64,000 bases of DNA, taken from assembly GCF_013141915.1 (NCBI RefSeq), contig NZ_SROX01000010.1:152604-216603 (forward strand), read 5' to 3'. The notes under the pieces were generated by a model. The model ran no database searches. It was not told where the DNA came from and worked only from the letters and a program-made list of their open reading frames with translations. Every line of letters begins with the position of its first letter. Positions within the stretch are counted from its first letter, which is position 1. Made by a program: the position numbers and the translations under genes. Source of the stretch: Cupriavidus necator. Its GTDB lineage: Bacteria; Pseudomonadota; Gammaproteobacteria; Burkholderiales; Burkholderiaceae. Of the stretch, positions 25,067-34,203 are shown in pieces.

Positions 25067-28000
25067 GGGCGCGCCCCGACCGCCAGGCGCGCGTTGGGCG
25101 CCACGCCGAATACGTCGGGCGCGTACATCGCCTCGACCCGCGTGGGAGGCAGCGCGAAGTCGCCGGCGTTGTTCAGCCTTACCGTGTATTCGACCGAGAC
25201 CTTGCCCTTGGGCAGGTAACCGAAGTACTCGCGATAGGCCTGCGGCGTGCGCTCGACATAGGCCGGCCAGGCCGCGCCCTGGCGCCGCTCGCCGCGCGTG
25301 GCGATGGCCGAGTCGCGGCCCAGCCCGCTGCCCAGGATGGTGGCGCCGGCTGGTACGGGGTCGCTCACCACGACCCAGGTCATGTCGGCCTGCGCATCGA
25401 TCTCGAGCTTGACGCGGTACACGTCGCCGCGCGACCACTTGCCCGGCACCGCCTGTTCCTGCGGCGTCACGCTGCGCTGGATGCGGTAGCCCGCCTCCAG
25501 CGGCGCGGTCACCGGCACCGCCGCCATGGCGCGCACCGTGGCCCAGGGCTGGCCCGCGCCGGCGTGCTCCACCTGCAGCGTGCCCCCCTCGGCAGCCGGC
25601 CAGGGCAGCTCGACGCTGCCCTGCGCCACGCCGTCGCCGCGCTGCGCGCGCGCCCAGTCGAAACTGCGCGCGGCATCGGCAGCATTGCTGACGCTCGCGC
25701 GCGTGGTGCCGGCCACCGGCGTCTTTTCGAACGCCTGCGCAAAGCGCGTCACCGCCAGCATGCCCCAGGCGTTGGCGGTGGTGGTGCCCCAGGCGCCGTG
25801 CACCTGGCGTCCCAGCAGCCCCGTGGCCAGTTGCGGCGCGTCGTCCTTCCAGCCCGGCAGCTCCGACGCCAGCGCCAGCAGGCGCGCGGCATTCACGTCG
25901 CCGCCGGCCATCATCCACCACCAGTTGTCAGTGCGCTCGGTGGAGAACGCCAGGCGCGTGCCCTGCACCGTCAGGCGCGAGCGCAGCAATTGCTGCGCCT
26001 CGGCCAGGCGCTGCTCGCGCTGGGGGATATCCTGCACGCGCGTCAGCAGCAGGGTCCAGTCCAGCAACGCCGAGGTAGGCCATTGCGCCGGCAGTATCTG
26101 GATCGAACCCAGCATGCGCGCCTGCGCGTGGCCGCTGCGCGACAGCGCCTCGAGCGCGGCCAGCTTGCGCACCTCGAGATACTGCGTACCGCCGGCGGGC
26201 GACCAGCTGTCGCGGCGGATGCGGCCTTCGACGAAGTCGGCCAGGCCGCGCTCCATCTGCGCGCGCTGCGCGTCGGGAATACGCAGCGCCTGCCCGGCGC
26301 GCGCCGCCTCGTCGGTCACCGCCAGCAGGTAGGCGGTCAGCACTTCGCTGCCGTAGTCGCTGTCGCTGTTCAGCGGGAAGTACGAGGCCAGGCCGTTGGC
26401 ATCGAGGTAGGACGGCAGCTGCGCCATCAGCGCATCCCAAGCGGCGCTGTCGTTCAGGCCGATGGCTTTCGACGCGCGCTGTTCCAGGCAGGTGAACGGG
26501 TAGTTGCGGAACCACTCGCGCACGCCCGGCATGCCGCCCGCCAGCGACGACTGGTAGCTGACCTGCAGCCCGCCGCGTACCTTGCCCGCCGGGTCGGCCA
26601 GCGCGCCTGGCGGCGCCTTGACCGGCACCGACAGCGACGGCGCCACCTGCGCCAGCGTGGCCTGCTGCACCGTGACCGGCACCGCCGGCACGATCTGCTG
26701 CGACACCTTGATGCGGTCGGAGGCGCCCTGCGTGCCCTGCTCGCTGGCCTGCACTTCCCACATCACCGTGCCGGTGCGCGCATACGCCAGCAGCGCGGGC
26801 GCGGTCACGTCCCAGCCGATCTCGCGCGCTTCGCCCGCGGGGATCTGCACGGTCTGCACCGGCAGGCCGGTCTCGTTGCCAAGCAGCGTGCCGCGCGCGC
26901 TGGCCTGCACCGTCATGGCGCGCCGGGTGGTATTGCGCAGCGTGAACATGGCGCGGTAGCGGTCATCCTCGCGCACCAGCGGCGGCAGCCCGGAAATCAC
27001 TTGCAGGTCCTGCGTGGCGGCGATGGTGGCGCTGCCGGTGCCGAAGCGGCCCAGGCCAAGGTCCGCCACCGCGACGATGCGGAAGCTGGTCAGCGAATCG
27101 TTGAGCGGCACCTCGACGCTGGCACGGCCCTCGGCGTCGAGCTGCACGCGCGGGTGCCACAGCAGCAGCGTGTCGAACAGCTCGCGCGTGGGGCTCTTGC
27201 CGCCGCCGCCGCCCGCCGGCACCGCCTTGCGCCCGTAGTGGCGGCGCCCGATGATCTCCATCTGCGCGGTCGCGGTTTCCACGCCGTAGCCGCGCCGTTG
27301 CAGCATCGCGTCGAGCAGGTCCCAGCTGGTGTTGGGCATCAGCTCCAGCAGCGCCTGGTCCACCGCGGCGAGCGCGACTTCGCCGTTGGCGGCAGGCTTG
27401 CCGTCGGGCAGCCCGACCTGGATCGCCACGCGCGCCTTGCCGCGCACCGGATAGCTGGTCTTGTCCGGGGTCACCGCGACGTCGAGCCGGTGGCCGGCAT
27501 TGCCGACGCGGATCTCGGCCAGCCCCAGCCGGAAGGCCGGCTTGGACAGGTCGACCAGCGCGGTCGGCGCCGCATACTCGCGCCCTTCGCTGCGGAACGC
27601 GCGCCACCATTCGCCCGGCTGGCGCCAGCCCCACGTGAAGAACGAATACCACGGCACTTCATGCAGGCGCCCGCGCAAGGCCAGCACCGACACGTAGACG
27701 TTGGGGCCCCACTCCGGCTTCACCTGCACGCGCACGGTCGGATCGCTGCCATGCAGCTCGACCACCTGGGTCTGGTAGATGCCCTCACGCTCCACCGCCA
27801 CCAGCGCGGTGGCGTGGCGGAATGGCATGCGCACCTGGAACACCGCGGTGTCGCCCGGCGCATAAGACTTTTTCTCCGGCAGCAGGTCGATGCGGTCATG
27901 GTTCTCGCCGCCGAACCACAGCTCGCCCTGGCGCGTCACCCACACCGTCGACGCCGCCTGCGCGGTGCGGCCGTCCTTGTCGCGCGCGCTGGCCACCAGC

Positions 28001-31000
28001 TCGATCTGGCCGGCCTGTTCCAGCGCTACTTCGCAGCGCGCGCGGCCCTGCGCATCGGTGCGGGTCTCGCATACGGTGCCGAGATCGCGCGTCTCGGTAC
28101 GGTTGTCATAGCGGTAGAAGCCGCCCACCACGCGCTTGCGCGCCGAGGTGGTGATGCGGGCGCGCGCGTTGATCCTGACCGGCGCGTCCGCCACCGGCTT
28201 GCCGTTGACGTCCAGCACCACGCCATGCACCGCCAGCTTCTGCCTGACCGAGACCCAGTCATCGGTACGGATGCCGGCCACCACCGCCGCGGGCCATACC
28301 GGCACGGTCTGGCGCAGCGTCTGGATCTCGCCGTTAGGGTCGGCAAAGCCGGCTTCGAGCACCAGGTCGCGCGGCGCGTCGGTCTTGGGCAGCTTGCGCA
28401 GCGTCACGCTGCCATTGCCGTTCTTGTCCAGCGTCAGCGGCAACTTGTCGGCGACCAGCTTCTGGCCGTCGGCGCTGGCATCGCCCTGCTGGTCTTCGTC
28501 CATCTCTTCGTCGCCGCCGCTTTCGCGCTGCGCGCGCGGGGGGTTGAACGAGAATTCTTCATAGCCCGGGAAGCTGACGTATTTGTCGCGCAACAGCGCG
28601 GACATGCGCACCGGCAGCCCGGCGGCGCCGCCGCCGGAAAGATAGTGGATCTCGACGCCAACCGGCAGTTCGGCCGGCGCCACCACGGGCCCGGCCTTGC
28701 CCGCCACTTGCAGCGTGCCGGCGAGCACCGGCAGGCGGAACGCCTCGACGCGGAAGCTGCCGCTGGTGTAGCTGCGCGCGCCGCCGTCGTCTTGCGCGCC
28801 ATCGCCCTTGGGGCTTTCCAGCTCGACGGTATAGACCCCCAGCTTGGCCGCCGCGGGCACCTGGAAGGTGCTTTCCGCGCTGCGCCCGCCGGTCGCGGTC
28901 TGGCGCCATTGCAGCGGCAGCTCGTAGCGCTGGCCGCTGCCCTCGTGGCGGATGGTCATGCGCGTGGGCAGCGGACGGCTGGCCGGCGGCAAGGCAAAGC
29001 CCTGCGCGGTCTCGGCGCGGATCAGGTGCTTCATCGACACGGTTTCGCCGGCGCGCAGCAGCGTGCGGTCGAAGATGGTGTGGGCGCGCACGGTGGGCGT
29101 GGCGCTCGTGTCCGTCGGCACATTGAAGCGCCAGCTCTCGATGCCGCGATTCCAGTCCGACATCACGAAGGCCATGTCGGCCTTGCCGCGCGCCTGCGGG
29201 TGCGTGGCGGCGATGCGGGCGGAGACAAAATAGCCCGACAGCCCGTTCTGTTCGCAGGCGCCTTGCGGTGCCGCGGCCAGCCTGGCAAAGCGCGCCACGC
29301 CGCTGGCATCGGTGCGGCCTTCGCCAAGCAGGCGCCCGCTGCAGTCGCGCACCGCCACCGCGGCATCGCGGACCGGCTTGCCATCGTCCAGCGCGGTGAC
29401 CCAGGCCACCCCGCTGCGGCTGCCATCGTCCTCGTTGCCGGTGCTGCGGCCCAGCTTGAAATGCACGCCCAGGTTGGTGACCAGCGCGGCGGTGCGCACG
29501 TACATCGGCGCGCGCTTGCCCAGCAGCGCCTCGCCCAGCATCGGCGAGGCGATCTCGACCACATGGAAACCTGGCTCCGGTAACGGGATGCCGACCACCT
29601 CGAACGGCCGCGGCGCATCGCCCGAAGGTTTGGGCACGGCCAGCTTCTGCACGCCCGGGGCGCGCTCGAGCAGCGACACCGAGCGGGTTTCGATCGACAC
29701 CGCATTGCGCGGATTATTGACGCGGTACGGCGCGCGGCCCGCCAGCACGGCGTCGAGTTCGCCGCGCGTATAGCTGGCCTCATGCAACCGGCGCACCAGG
29801 CCGAACCACTGCATCACCGCCGCGTCGTCGTCGACGCGCAGCTTCATCACGGTGCCGGCGCGGGCCTGCACGCCGCGTACGGCGAGATCCGCTTCGACAT
29901 TGCGCAGCGTCACCGGCAGCAGCGGCGGATAGTCGGCGGCGGACTTGCCGCGCGGCAGTTCGCCGAAGCGCTCGACCACGCCGAACGGCGCCGCGGCAAA
30001 CTTGGCCAGCGGCGGCATCGAGGCGGTGGCCACCTTGAGCGGGAACAGGTCCGCATTGGCCAGCGCGCGGCCGCTGTCGTCCTGCAGCTTGCGCGGCACT
30101 TCGATGGTGAACTGCGCCTTCTCGGCGAACGGCGCGGCAAAGGTGAGCGCGCTGACGCTGGCGTCCGGCGCCAGGTCGGGATCGAACTGCGGCGCGCGCG
30201 GACCCGATGGCGTCTTCAGCACCACGCTTTCGGCCAGCTTGCGCGGTACCGGCGCGGAGAACGTCACCGACATCGGCCGCAGCGGCGTGCAGGGAGACTG
30301 CGCGTGTTCGCGCTCGCAGCTGAAGCTGGCGGTAAACGGCTCGCGCACGGTGTAGTCGAAACGGCGTTCCTCGCGCGTGGCAACGCCCGACGCCGTGGCT
30401 ATGCCCGCGCCCAGCACCAGCTGCACCCGTGCCCCGGCCGGCAGCCGCTGCTGGCAGGCGAGCAGATGCACCGCATCGGGCACCGGCTTGGCCAGGCGGT
30501 CCCAGCGGATGGCCTCGAGCACGGCGTCGCGCTCCTTGCCGGCCAGCAGCCGCACCGGGATGCGCTCGCCCAGCCCCTGCGCCTGGCACCAGGCGTGCTC
30601 GCGCACCGACGCCGCGGTGGCGGCGCCGTTGAAGCGCAGCGCGAAGACCTGGTCTTCCTCGATCTCGCCGCCGGAGGGCCGGCTCGAGACCACGGTCGGG
30701 CCGCCGGTCTCGAAGCGGTATTCCGCCTTGCCGGCATAGGCGCTGCCGGCCTCGCTGCGCAGGCCGGCGCGCATGCGCACGGTACAGCGCACCCCAGGCG
30801 GCAGGTCGCTGGCGAAGTCATAGACCCAATTTTTTGCATCGATCCAGCGCGCCTGGCCGCTTGTGCTGGCACCGGTGCAGGAGACCGCGGCGGGCGCCGC
30901 GGCCTGGACATCGCCCATCGGCACCATGGCTTCGTCAAAGCGGATCGCCACCTGCCGCACCTGGCCCACCGTGCCTTCCGGCGAGAAACGGCTCACCTGC

Positions 31001-31137
31001 GCGGCCAGCGCGCCGCCGCCCAGCGTACCCAGCGTGGCCGCCACGGCCACGGCCGCGACCCCGCAAGCACGCCCCAATTGCGATTGCTGCAGCGAACTGC
31101 CAAGGCCCCGATCGGCTCGGGCGACGATCCCCTTCAT
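25063..31137 (-). CDS. bacterial alpha-2-macroglobulin (YfhM-like) with thioester
   Basis: A very large exported protein, 2024 residues, trapping foreign proteases in the periplasm. Signal region at about 25-45 (AAVAVAATLGTLGGGALAA). Repeated beta-sandwich MG domains follow (for example PVRDAAVAVRDCSG, DRTLLRAGETVSMKHLIRA), a bait region rich in Gly/Lys near GGGGKSPTREL, and the thioester CLEQ at about residue 1549 in NYPFTCLEQRASKAIG, then an alpha-toroid and C-terminal domain. There is no lipobox after the signal peptide, unlike E. coli YfhM. Start 31137 has AGGATG upstream. First gene of the A2M-yhhN-pbpC unit. Confidence 0.92.
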   Translation of the reverse strand: MKGIVARADRGLGSSLQQSQLGRACGVAAVAVAATLGTLGGGALAAQVSRFSPEGTVGQVRQVAIRFDEAMVPMGDVQAAAPAAVSCTGASTSGQARWIDAKNWVYDFASDLPPGVRCTVRMRAGLRSEAGSAYAGKAEYRFETGGPTVVSSRPSGGEIEEDQVFALRFNGAATAASVREHAWCQAQGLGERIPVRLLAGKERDAVLEAIRWDRLAKPVPDAVHLLACQQRLPAGARVQLVLGAGIATASGVATREERRFDYTVREPFTASFSCEREHAQSPCTPLRPMSVTFSAPVPRKLAESVVLKTPSGPRAPQFDPDLAPDASVSALTFAAPFAEKAQFTIEVPRKLQDDSGRALANADLFPLKVATASMPPLAKFAAAPFGVVERFGELPRGKSAADYPPLLPVTLRNVEADLAVRGVQARAGTVMKLRVDDDAAVMQWFGLVRRLHEASYTRGELDAVLAGRAPYRVNNPRNAVSIETRSVSLLERAPGVQKLAVPKPSGDAPRPFEVVGIPLPEPGFHVVEIASPMLGEALLGKRAPMYVRTAALVTNLGVHFKLGRSTGNEDDGSRSGVAWVTALDDGKPVRDAAVAVRDCSGRLLGEGRTDASGVARFARLAAAPQGACEQNGLSGYFVSARIAATHPQARGKADMAFVMSDWNRGIESWRFNVPTDTSATPTVRAHTIFDRTLLRAGETVSMKHLIRAETAQGFALPPASRPLPTRMTIRHEGSGQRYELPLQWRQTATGGRSAESTFQVPAAAKLGVYTVELESPKGDGAQDDGGARSYTSGSFRVEAFRLPVLAGTLQVAGKAGPVVAPAELPVGVEIHYLSGGGAAGLPVRMSALLRDKYVSFPGYEEFSFNPPRAQRESGGDEEMDEDQQGDASADGQKLVADKLPLTLDKNGNGSVTLRKLPKTDAPRDLVLEAGFADPNGEIQTLRQTVPVWPAAVVAGIRTDDWVSVRQKLAVHGVVLDVNGKPVADAPVRINARARITTSARKRVVGGFYRYDNRTETRDLGTVCETRTDAQGRARCEVALEQAGQIELVASARDKDGRTAQAASTVWVTRQGELWFGGENHDRIDLLPEKKSYAPGDTAVFQVRMPFRHATALVAVEREGIYQTQVVELHGSDPTVRVQVKPEWGPNVYVSVLALRGRLHEVPWYSFFTWGWRQPGEWWRAFRSEGREYAAPTALVDLSKPAFRLGLAEIRVGNAGHRLDVAVTPDKTSYPVRGKARVAIQVGLPDGKPAANGEVALAAVDQALLELMPNTSWDLLDAMLQRRGYGVETATAQMEIIGRRHYGRKAVPAGGGGGKSPTRELFDTLLLWHPRVQLDAEGRASVEVPLNDSLTSFRIVAVADLGLGRFGTGSATIAATQDLQVISGLPPLVREDDRYRAMFTLRNTTRRAMTVQASARGTLLGNETGLPVQTVQIPAGEAREIGWDVTAPALLAYARTGTVMWEVQASEQGTQGASDRIKVSQQIVPAVPVTVQQATLAQVAPSLSVPVKAPPGALADPAGKVRGGLQVSYQSSLAGGMPGVREWFRNYPFTCLEQRASKAIGLNDSAAWDALMAQLPSYLDANGLASYFPLNSDSDYGSEVLTAYLLAVTDEAARAGQALRIPDAQRAQMERGLADFVEGRIRRDSWSPAGGTQYLEVRKLAALEALSRSGHAQARMLGSIQILPAQWPTSALLDWTLLLTRVQDIPQREQRLAEAQQLLRSRLTVQGTRLAFSTERTDNWWWMMAGGDVNAARLLALASELPGWKDDAPQLATGLLGRQVHGAWGTTTANAWGMLAVTRFAQAFEKTPVAGTTRASVSNAADAARSFDWARAQRGDGVAQGSVELPWPAAEGGTLQVEHAGAGQPWATVRAMAAVPVTAPLEAGYRIQRSVTPQEQAVPGKWSRGDVYRVKLEIDAQADMTWVVVSDPVPAGATILGSGLGRDSAIATRGERRQGAAWPAYVERTPQAYREYFGYLPKGKVSVEYTVRLNNAGDFALPPTRVEAMYAPDVFGVAPNARLAVGARP

Positions 31138-31245
31138 CCTGCCATCCTCCGTTTCCGCCACGTTTGCGGCACCCGGCGAGGGTGACACGCACGCCACAGG
31201 AGCGCAAGACCGGCGCGCACCGGCAGCGCGTGCGGGGGAGACGTT

Positions 31246-31731
31246 TCAGCGCAGGTGCGACAGTGGCAACGGGCCCTCGCACTTGATTGCCGTCAGCACG
31301 ATGTTCGACCGTACGCTCTCCACGCCCGGCACGCGCATCAGCCGTTTCATGGTGAATTCAGCCAGCGTGGGCAGGTCAGGCACGACCACGCGGATCAGGT
31401 AGTCGGCCTCGCCAGCGACGGAATAGCACTCCTGCACCTCTTCCAGCAGCAGGATCTCTTCGCGGAAGCGCTCGATGATGGTGTCGCCGTGATGCGCCAG
31501 CTTGACGCTGATAAACACCACTACGCCCAGCCCCAGCGCCTGCGAGGACAGGCTAACGCGGTATCCGGTGATGACACCGTCGGCCTCCAGCCGCGCCAAC
31601 CGGCGTCCGACCTGGCTGGGCGACAGGTGCACGCGCTCGGCCAGCTGCTGGTGCGTGGTGCGGCCGTCGGCCTGCAGCGCGCTGAGCAGGGCGAGGTCAT
31701 ACGCGTCGAGGGAAATGCTCTGGGCTGCCAT
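31246..31731 (-). CDS. Lrp/AsnC-family regulator
   Basis: Feast/famine regulator of 161 residues. N-terminal winged helix LSALQADGRTTHQQLAERVH and LSPSQVGRRLARLEADGVI, then GYRVSLSSQALGLGVVVFIS, and a C-terminal RAM ligand-binding fold with the amino-acid site VAGEADYLIRVVVPDLPTL. Start ATG at 31731 is chosen over 31746. It is divergent from phhA (168 bases apart), so it is the likely aromatic-amino-acid-responsive regulator of phenylalanine hydroxylase. Confidence 0.88.
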   Translation of the reverse strand: MAAQSISLDAYDLALLSALQADGRTTHQQLAERVHLSPSQVGRRLARLEADGVITGYRVSLSSQALGLGVVVFISVKLAHHGDTIIERFREEILLLEEVQECYSVAGEADYLIRVVVPDLPTLAEFTMKRLMRVPGVESVRSNIVLTAIKCEGPLPLSHLR

Positions 31732-31766
31732 ACATGAATCCCGCATCCAAATGTCCGTTGATGCGC

Positions 31767-31795
31767 ATTATATGCAGGATCCACCGTAATCAAGC
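31767..31795 (-). promoter_or_regulatory. candidate promoter of the Lrp-type gene
   Basis: Minus strand: a perfect -10 TATAAT (31772-31767) with upstream GCTTGA (17-base spacing) or TTGATT (15-base spacing) as the -35. It is 35 bases before the Lrp gene ATG in the divergent gap with phhA. The same gap carries TGTCCG...CGGACA half-sites (31752 and about 31803) that could be part of a regulator site. Confidence 0.45.
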
Positions 31796-31898
31796 GGACT
31801 ATGCGGACAGATTGCAGCTTCACGCGCCTAAACTACGCAGTAAATCCGCATTCATGCTGCCGCCGACGCAGCCAGCACGCATTCAAGGAGACACGCCA

Positions 31899-32828
31899 AT
31901 GTCCATCGCCATGGCCAGCGAAGCCCCCGGCGCCTTCCAGGGCACCCTGACCGACAAGCTCAAGGAACAATTCGACGCCGGCCTGCTGTCCGGCCAGGCA
32001 CTGCGCCCGGATTTCACCATCGCCCAGCCGGTGCACCGCTACACCAGCACCGACCACGCCATCTGGCGCAAGCTGTACGAGCGCCAGGCCGAAATGCTGC
32101 AGGGCCGCGTCAGCGATGAATTCCTGCAAGGCTTGGCCACGCTGGGGATGGAAAAGGACCGCGTGCCGGACTTCGACCAGCTCAACGAGACCCTGATGCG
32201 CGCCACCGGCTGGCAGATCGTGGCCGTGCCCGGCCTGGTGCCTGACGAGGTGTTCTTCGAGCACCTGGCCAACCGCCGCTTCCCGGCCAGCTGGTGGATG
32301 CGCAAGCCCGAGCAGCTCGACTACCTGCAAGAGCCGGACTGCTTCCACGATGTGTTTGGCCACGTGCCGCTGCTGATCAACCCGGTCTTCGCCGACTATA
32401 TGGAAGCCTATGGCAAGGGCGGCCTGAAAGCGGCAGGGCTGGGCGCGCTGGAGATGCTGTCCCGCCTGTACTGGTACACCGTGGAATTCGGCCTGATCCG
32501 AACGCCGCAGGGGCTGCGCATCTATGGCGCCGGTATCCTGTCGAGCCAGGGCGAGTCGATCTACAGCCTGGACTCGGCCAGCCCCAACCGGATCGGCTTT
32601 GATGTGCGCCGCATCATGCGCACGCGCTACCGCATCGACACCTTCCAGAAAACCTACTTCGTGATCGACAGCTTCGAGCAATTGTTCGACGCGACCCGCC
32701 CGGATTTCGCGCCGCTGTATGAAGCCCTGCGTGCCCAGCCGACGCTGGGTGCGGGCGACATCGCCGAGGGCGACCACGTGATCAACGCCGGCACCCGCGA
32801 AGGCTGGGCCGACACCGAAGACATCTGA
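31899..32828 (+). CDS. phhA: phenylalanine-4-hydroxylase
   Basis: Non-heme iron, tetrahydrobiopterin-dependent monooxygenase converting phenylalanine to tyrosine; 309 residues, the short bacterial form without ACT domain. Iron ligands His150, His155 (CFHDVFGHVPLL) and Glu196 (WYTVEFGLI) are in place and match the 5- and 41-residue spacings of characterised bacterial PAH. The start at 31899 has AGGAG eight bases upstream; an ATG 15 codons earlier lacks a ribosome site. It is followed by the pterin-recycling gene phhB and is divergent from an Lrp regulator. Confidence 0.95.
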   Translation: MSIAMASEAPGAFQGTLTDKLKEQFDAGLLSGQALRPDFTIAQPVHRYTSTDHAIWRKLYERQAEMLQGRVSDEFLQGLATLGMEKDRVPDFDQLNETLMRATGWQIVAVPGLVPDEVFFEHLANRRFPASWWMRKPEQLDYLQEPDCFHDVFGHVPLLINPVFADYMEAYGKGGLKAAGLGALEMLSRLYWYTVEFGLIRTPQGLRIYGAGILSSQGESIYSLDSASPNRIGFDVRRIMRTRYRIDTFQKTYFVIDSFEQLFDATRPDFAPLYEALRAQPTLGAGDIAEGDHVINAGTREGWADTEDI

Positions 32829-32994
32829 GGCGGCCCGCCCGGCCAAACCCCGGGGCCGCTGCCCCGCTCCCCGCTTTGTGAAACAATGCCGGCATGCCCG
32901 CCGCCCCGGCGCGGGCGGGCCGGCTGTCCGCCCGATGCGCGTTGTCCGCATCGGGCGACCTTCGTTTTCTCCCAAGATCCAGATCGAGCCCATC

Positions 32995-33294
32995 ATGACC
33001 CCTCTTTCCCCGCAAGCCCGTGCCACGCTGCTCGCCGACCTGCCCGGCTGGACTACCGTCCCGGACCGCGACGCGATCTTCAAGCGCTTTACCTTCCACG
33101 ACTTCAACGCCGCCTTCGGCTTCATGACGCGCGTGGCGATCCAGGCCGAGAAGGCAGACCACCACCCGGAATGGTTCAACGTCTACAACCGGGTCGACAT
33201 CACGCTGTCGACGCACGATGCCAACGGCCTGACCCAGCGCGACATCGACCTGGCGCACTTCATCGAGCGCGCCGCCGATGCGGTGACGAACTGA
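32995..33294 (+). CDS. phhB: pterin-4a-carbinolamine dehydratase
   Basis: Recycles the oxidised pterin cofactor made by PhhA; 99 residues. Family pattern: LPGWTTVPDRDAIFKRFTF, FMTRVAIQAEKADHHPEWFN (the catalytic His pair followed by PEW) and RVDITLSTHDANGLTQRDI. ATG at 32995 gives the usual length. It lies 166 bases after phhA on the same strand; the gap holds GC-rich sequence and no gene I can see. Confidence 0.93.
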   Translation: MTPLSPQARATLLADLPGWTTVPDRDAIFKRFTFHDFNAAFGFMTRVAIQAEKADHHPEWFNVYNRVDITLSTHDANGLTQRDIDLAHFIERAADAVTN

Positions 33295-33439
33295 CCGGCA
33301 GCCCGGGCGGTAGCTGTAGGCTAACCGTAAGGAAGCCGCGGGCGGCGCCTAGTACAATCTGGCGCAGGCCCGCACCGCCATGTGCGCCGTGCGGCCTTTC
33401 CCTGCAAGCCATGCCCAACGTCCTTCCCGAGCTGCCGCC

Positions 33440-34144
33440 ATGCGTATCCTGCTGATCGAGGACGACCGCCAGATTGCCAGCGGCGTCGAAGCCGGCCTGT
33501 CCCGCGCCGGCCACCAGGTACGCGTCGTCCACGACGGCGTCTATGCCACCGAACACCTGCTGCGCGAGCAGCACGACCTGGTCATCCTCGACCTGGGCCT
33601 GCCCGGCATCGACGGCATGACCCTGCTGGCGCGCTATCGCGCCCGTAACCGCACCACCCCGGTCATCATCCTGACCGCGCGCGACGAGCTGGAAGACAAG
33701 CTTTCGGGCCTGAATGCCGGCGCCGACGACTACCTGATCAAACCCTTCGCCCTGCCCGAGCTGGAAGCGCGCGTGCGCGTACTGCTGCGCCGCAGCCAGC
33801 ATGGCGAGGCCACGCCCGAGCGCGACGTGCGCCTCGGCCGCCTGCGCCTGTCCGGCAACGACCGCCGCATGTTTATCGACGCCCGCCCGCTGGAGCTGTC
33901 GCCGCGCGAGTTCGCGGTACTGGAGCTGCTGCTGCAGCGCCAGGGCCGCGTGGTCAGCAAGGCCCAGCTGCAGGACCACCTGGCCACCTTCGCCCACCCG
34001 GCCGGCGAGGGCGGCGATACCGTCGGCGACACCGCGATCGAGGTCTACGTGCACCGCGTGCGCAAGAAGCTCGAGGACAGCGACGTCGAGATCGTCACCG
34101 TGCGCGGCTTCGGCTACCTGCTGCAGATCCGCGCCGGACAATGA
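33440..34144 (+). CDS. OmpR/PhoB-family response regulator
   Basis: Two-component response regulator of 234 residues. Receiver domain with the acidic pocket EDD (7-9), phosphoacceptor Asp51 (VILDLGLPGIDGM) and Lys in DDYLIKPFALPEL; C-terminal winged helix with RPLELSPREFAVLELLLQRQ and EVYVHRVRKKLEDSDVEIVT, ending GFGYLLQI. It is of the QseB/PmrA/TctD type. The ATG at 33440 is the natural start of the receiver. The histidine kinase gene follows 59 bases later. A 24-residue insertion (FAHPAGEGGDTVGD region) precedes the recognition helix. Confidence 0.9.
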   Translation: MRILLIEDDRQIASGVEAGLSRAGHQVRVVHDGVYATEHLLREQHDLVILDLGLPGIDGMTLLARYRARNRTTPVIILTARDELEDKLSGLNAGADDYLIKPFALPELEARVRVLLRRSQHGEATPERDVRLGRLRLSGNDRRMFIDARPLELSPREFAVLELLLQRQGRVVSKAQLQDHLATFAHPAGEGGDTVGDTAIEVYVHRVRKKLEDSDVEIVTVRGFGYLLQIRAGQ

Positions 34145-34203
34145 AACCGCTCCGGCCGCCGCGGTTATCCGCCCCGCGGCCCTGTCCTTTGGCCTAGCCG
34201 GCA

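Noticed and set aside
25564..29583. Very long open frame (1339 codons) on plus opposite the alpha-2-macroglobulin gene
   Set aside because: It is antisense to a clearly identified gene; high-GC third positions create such shadows. The protein is Arg/His/Gln-rich with no domain.
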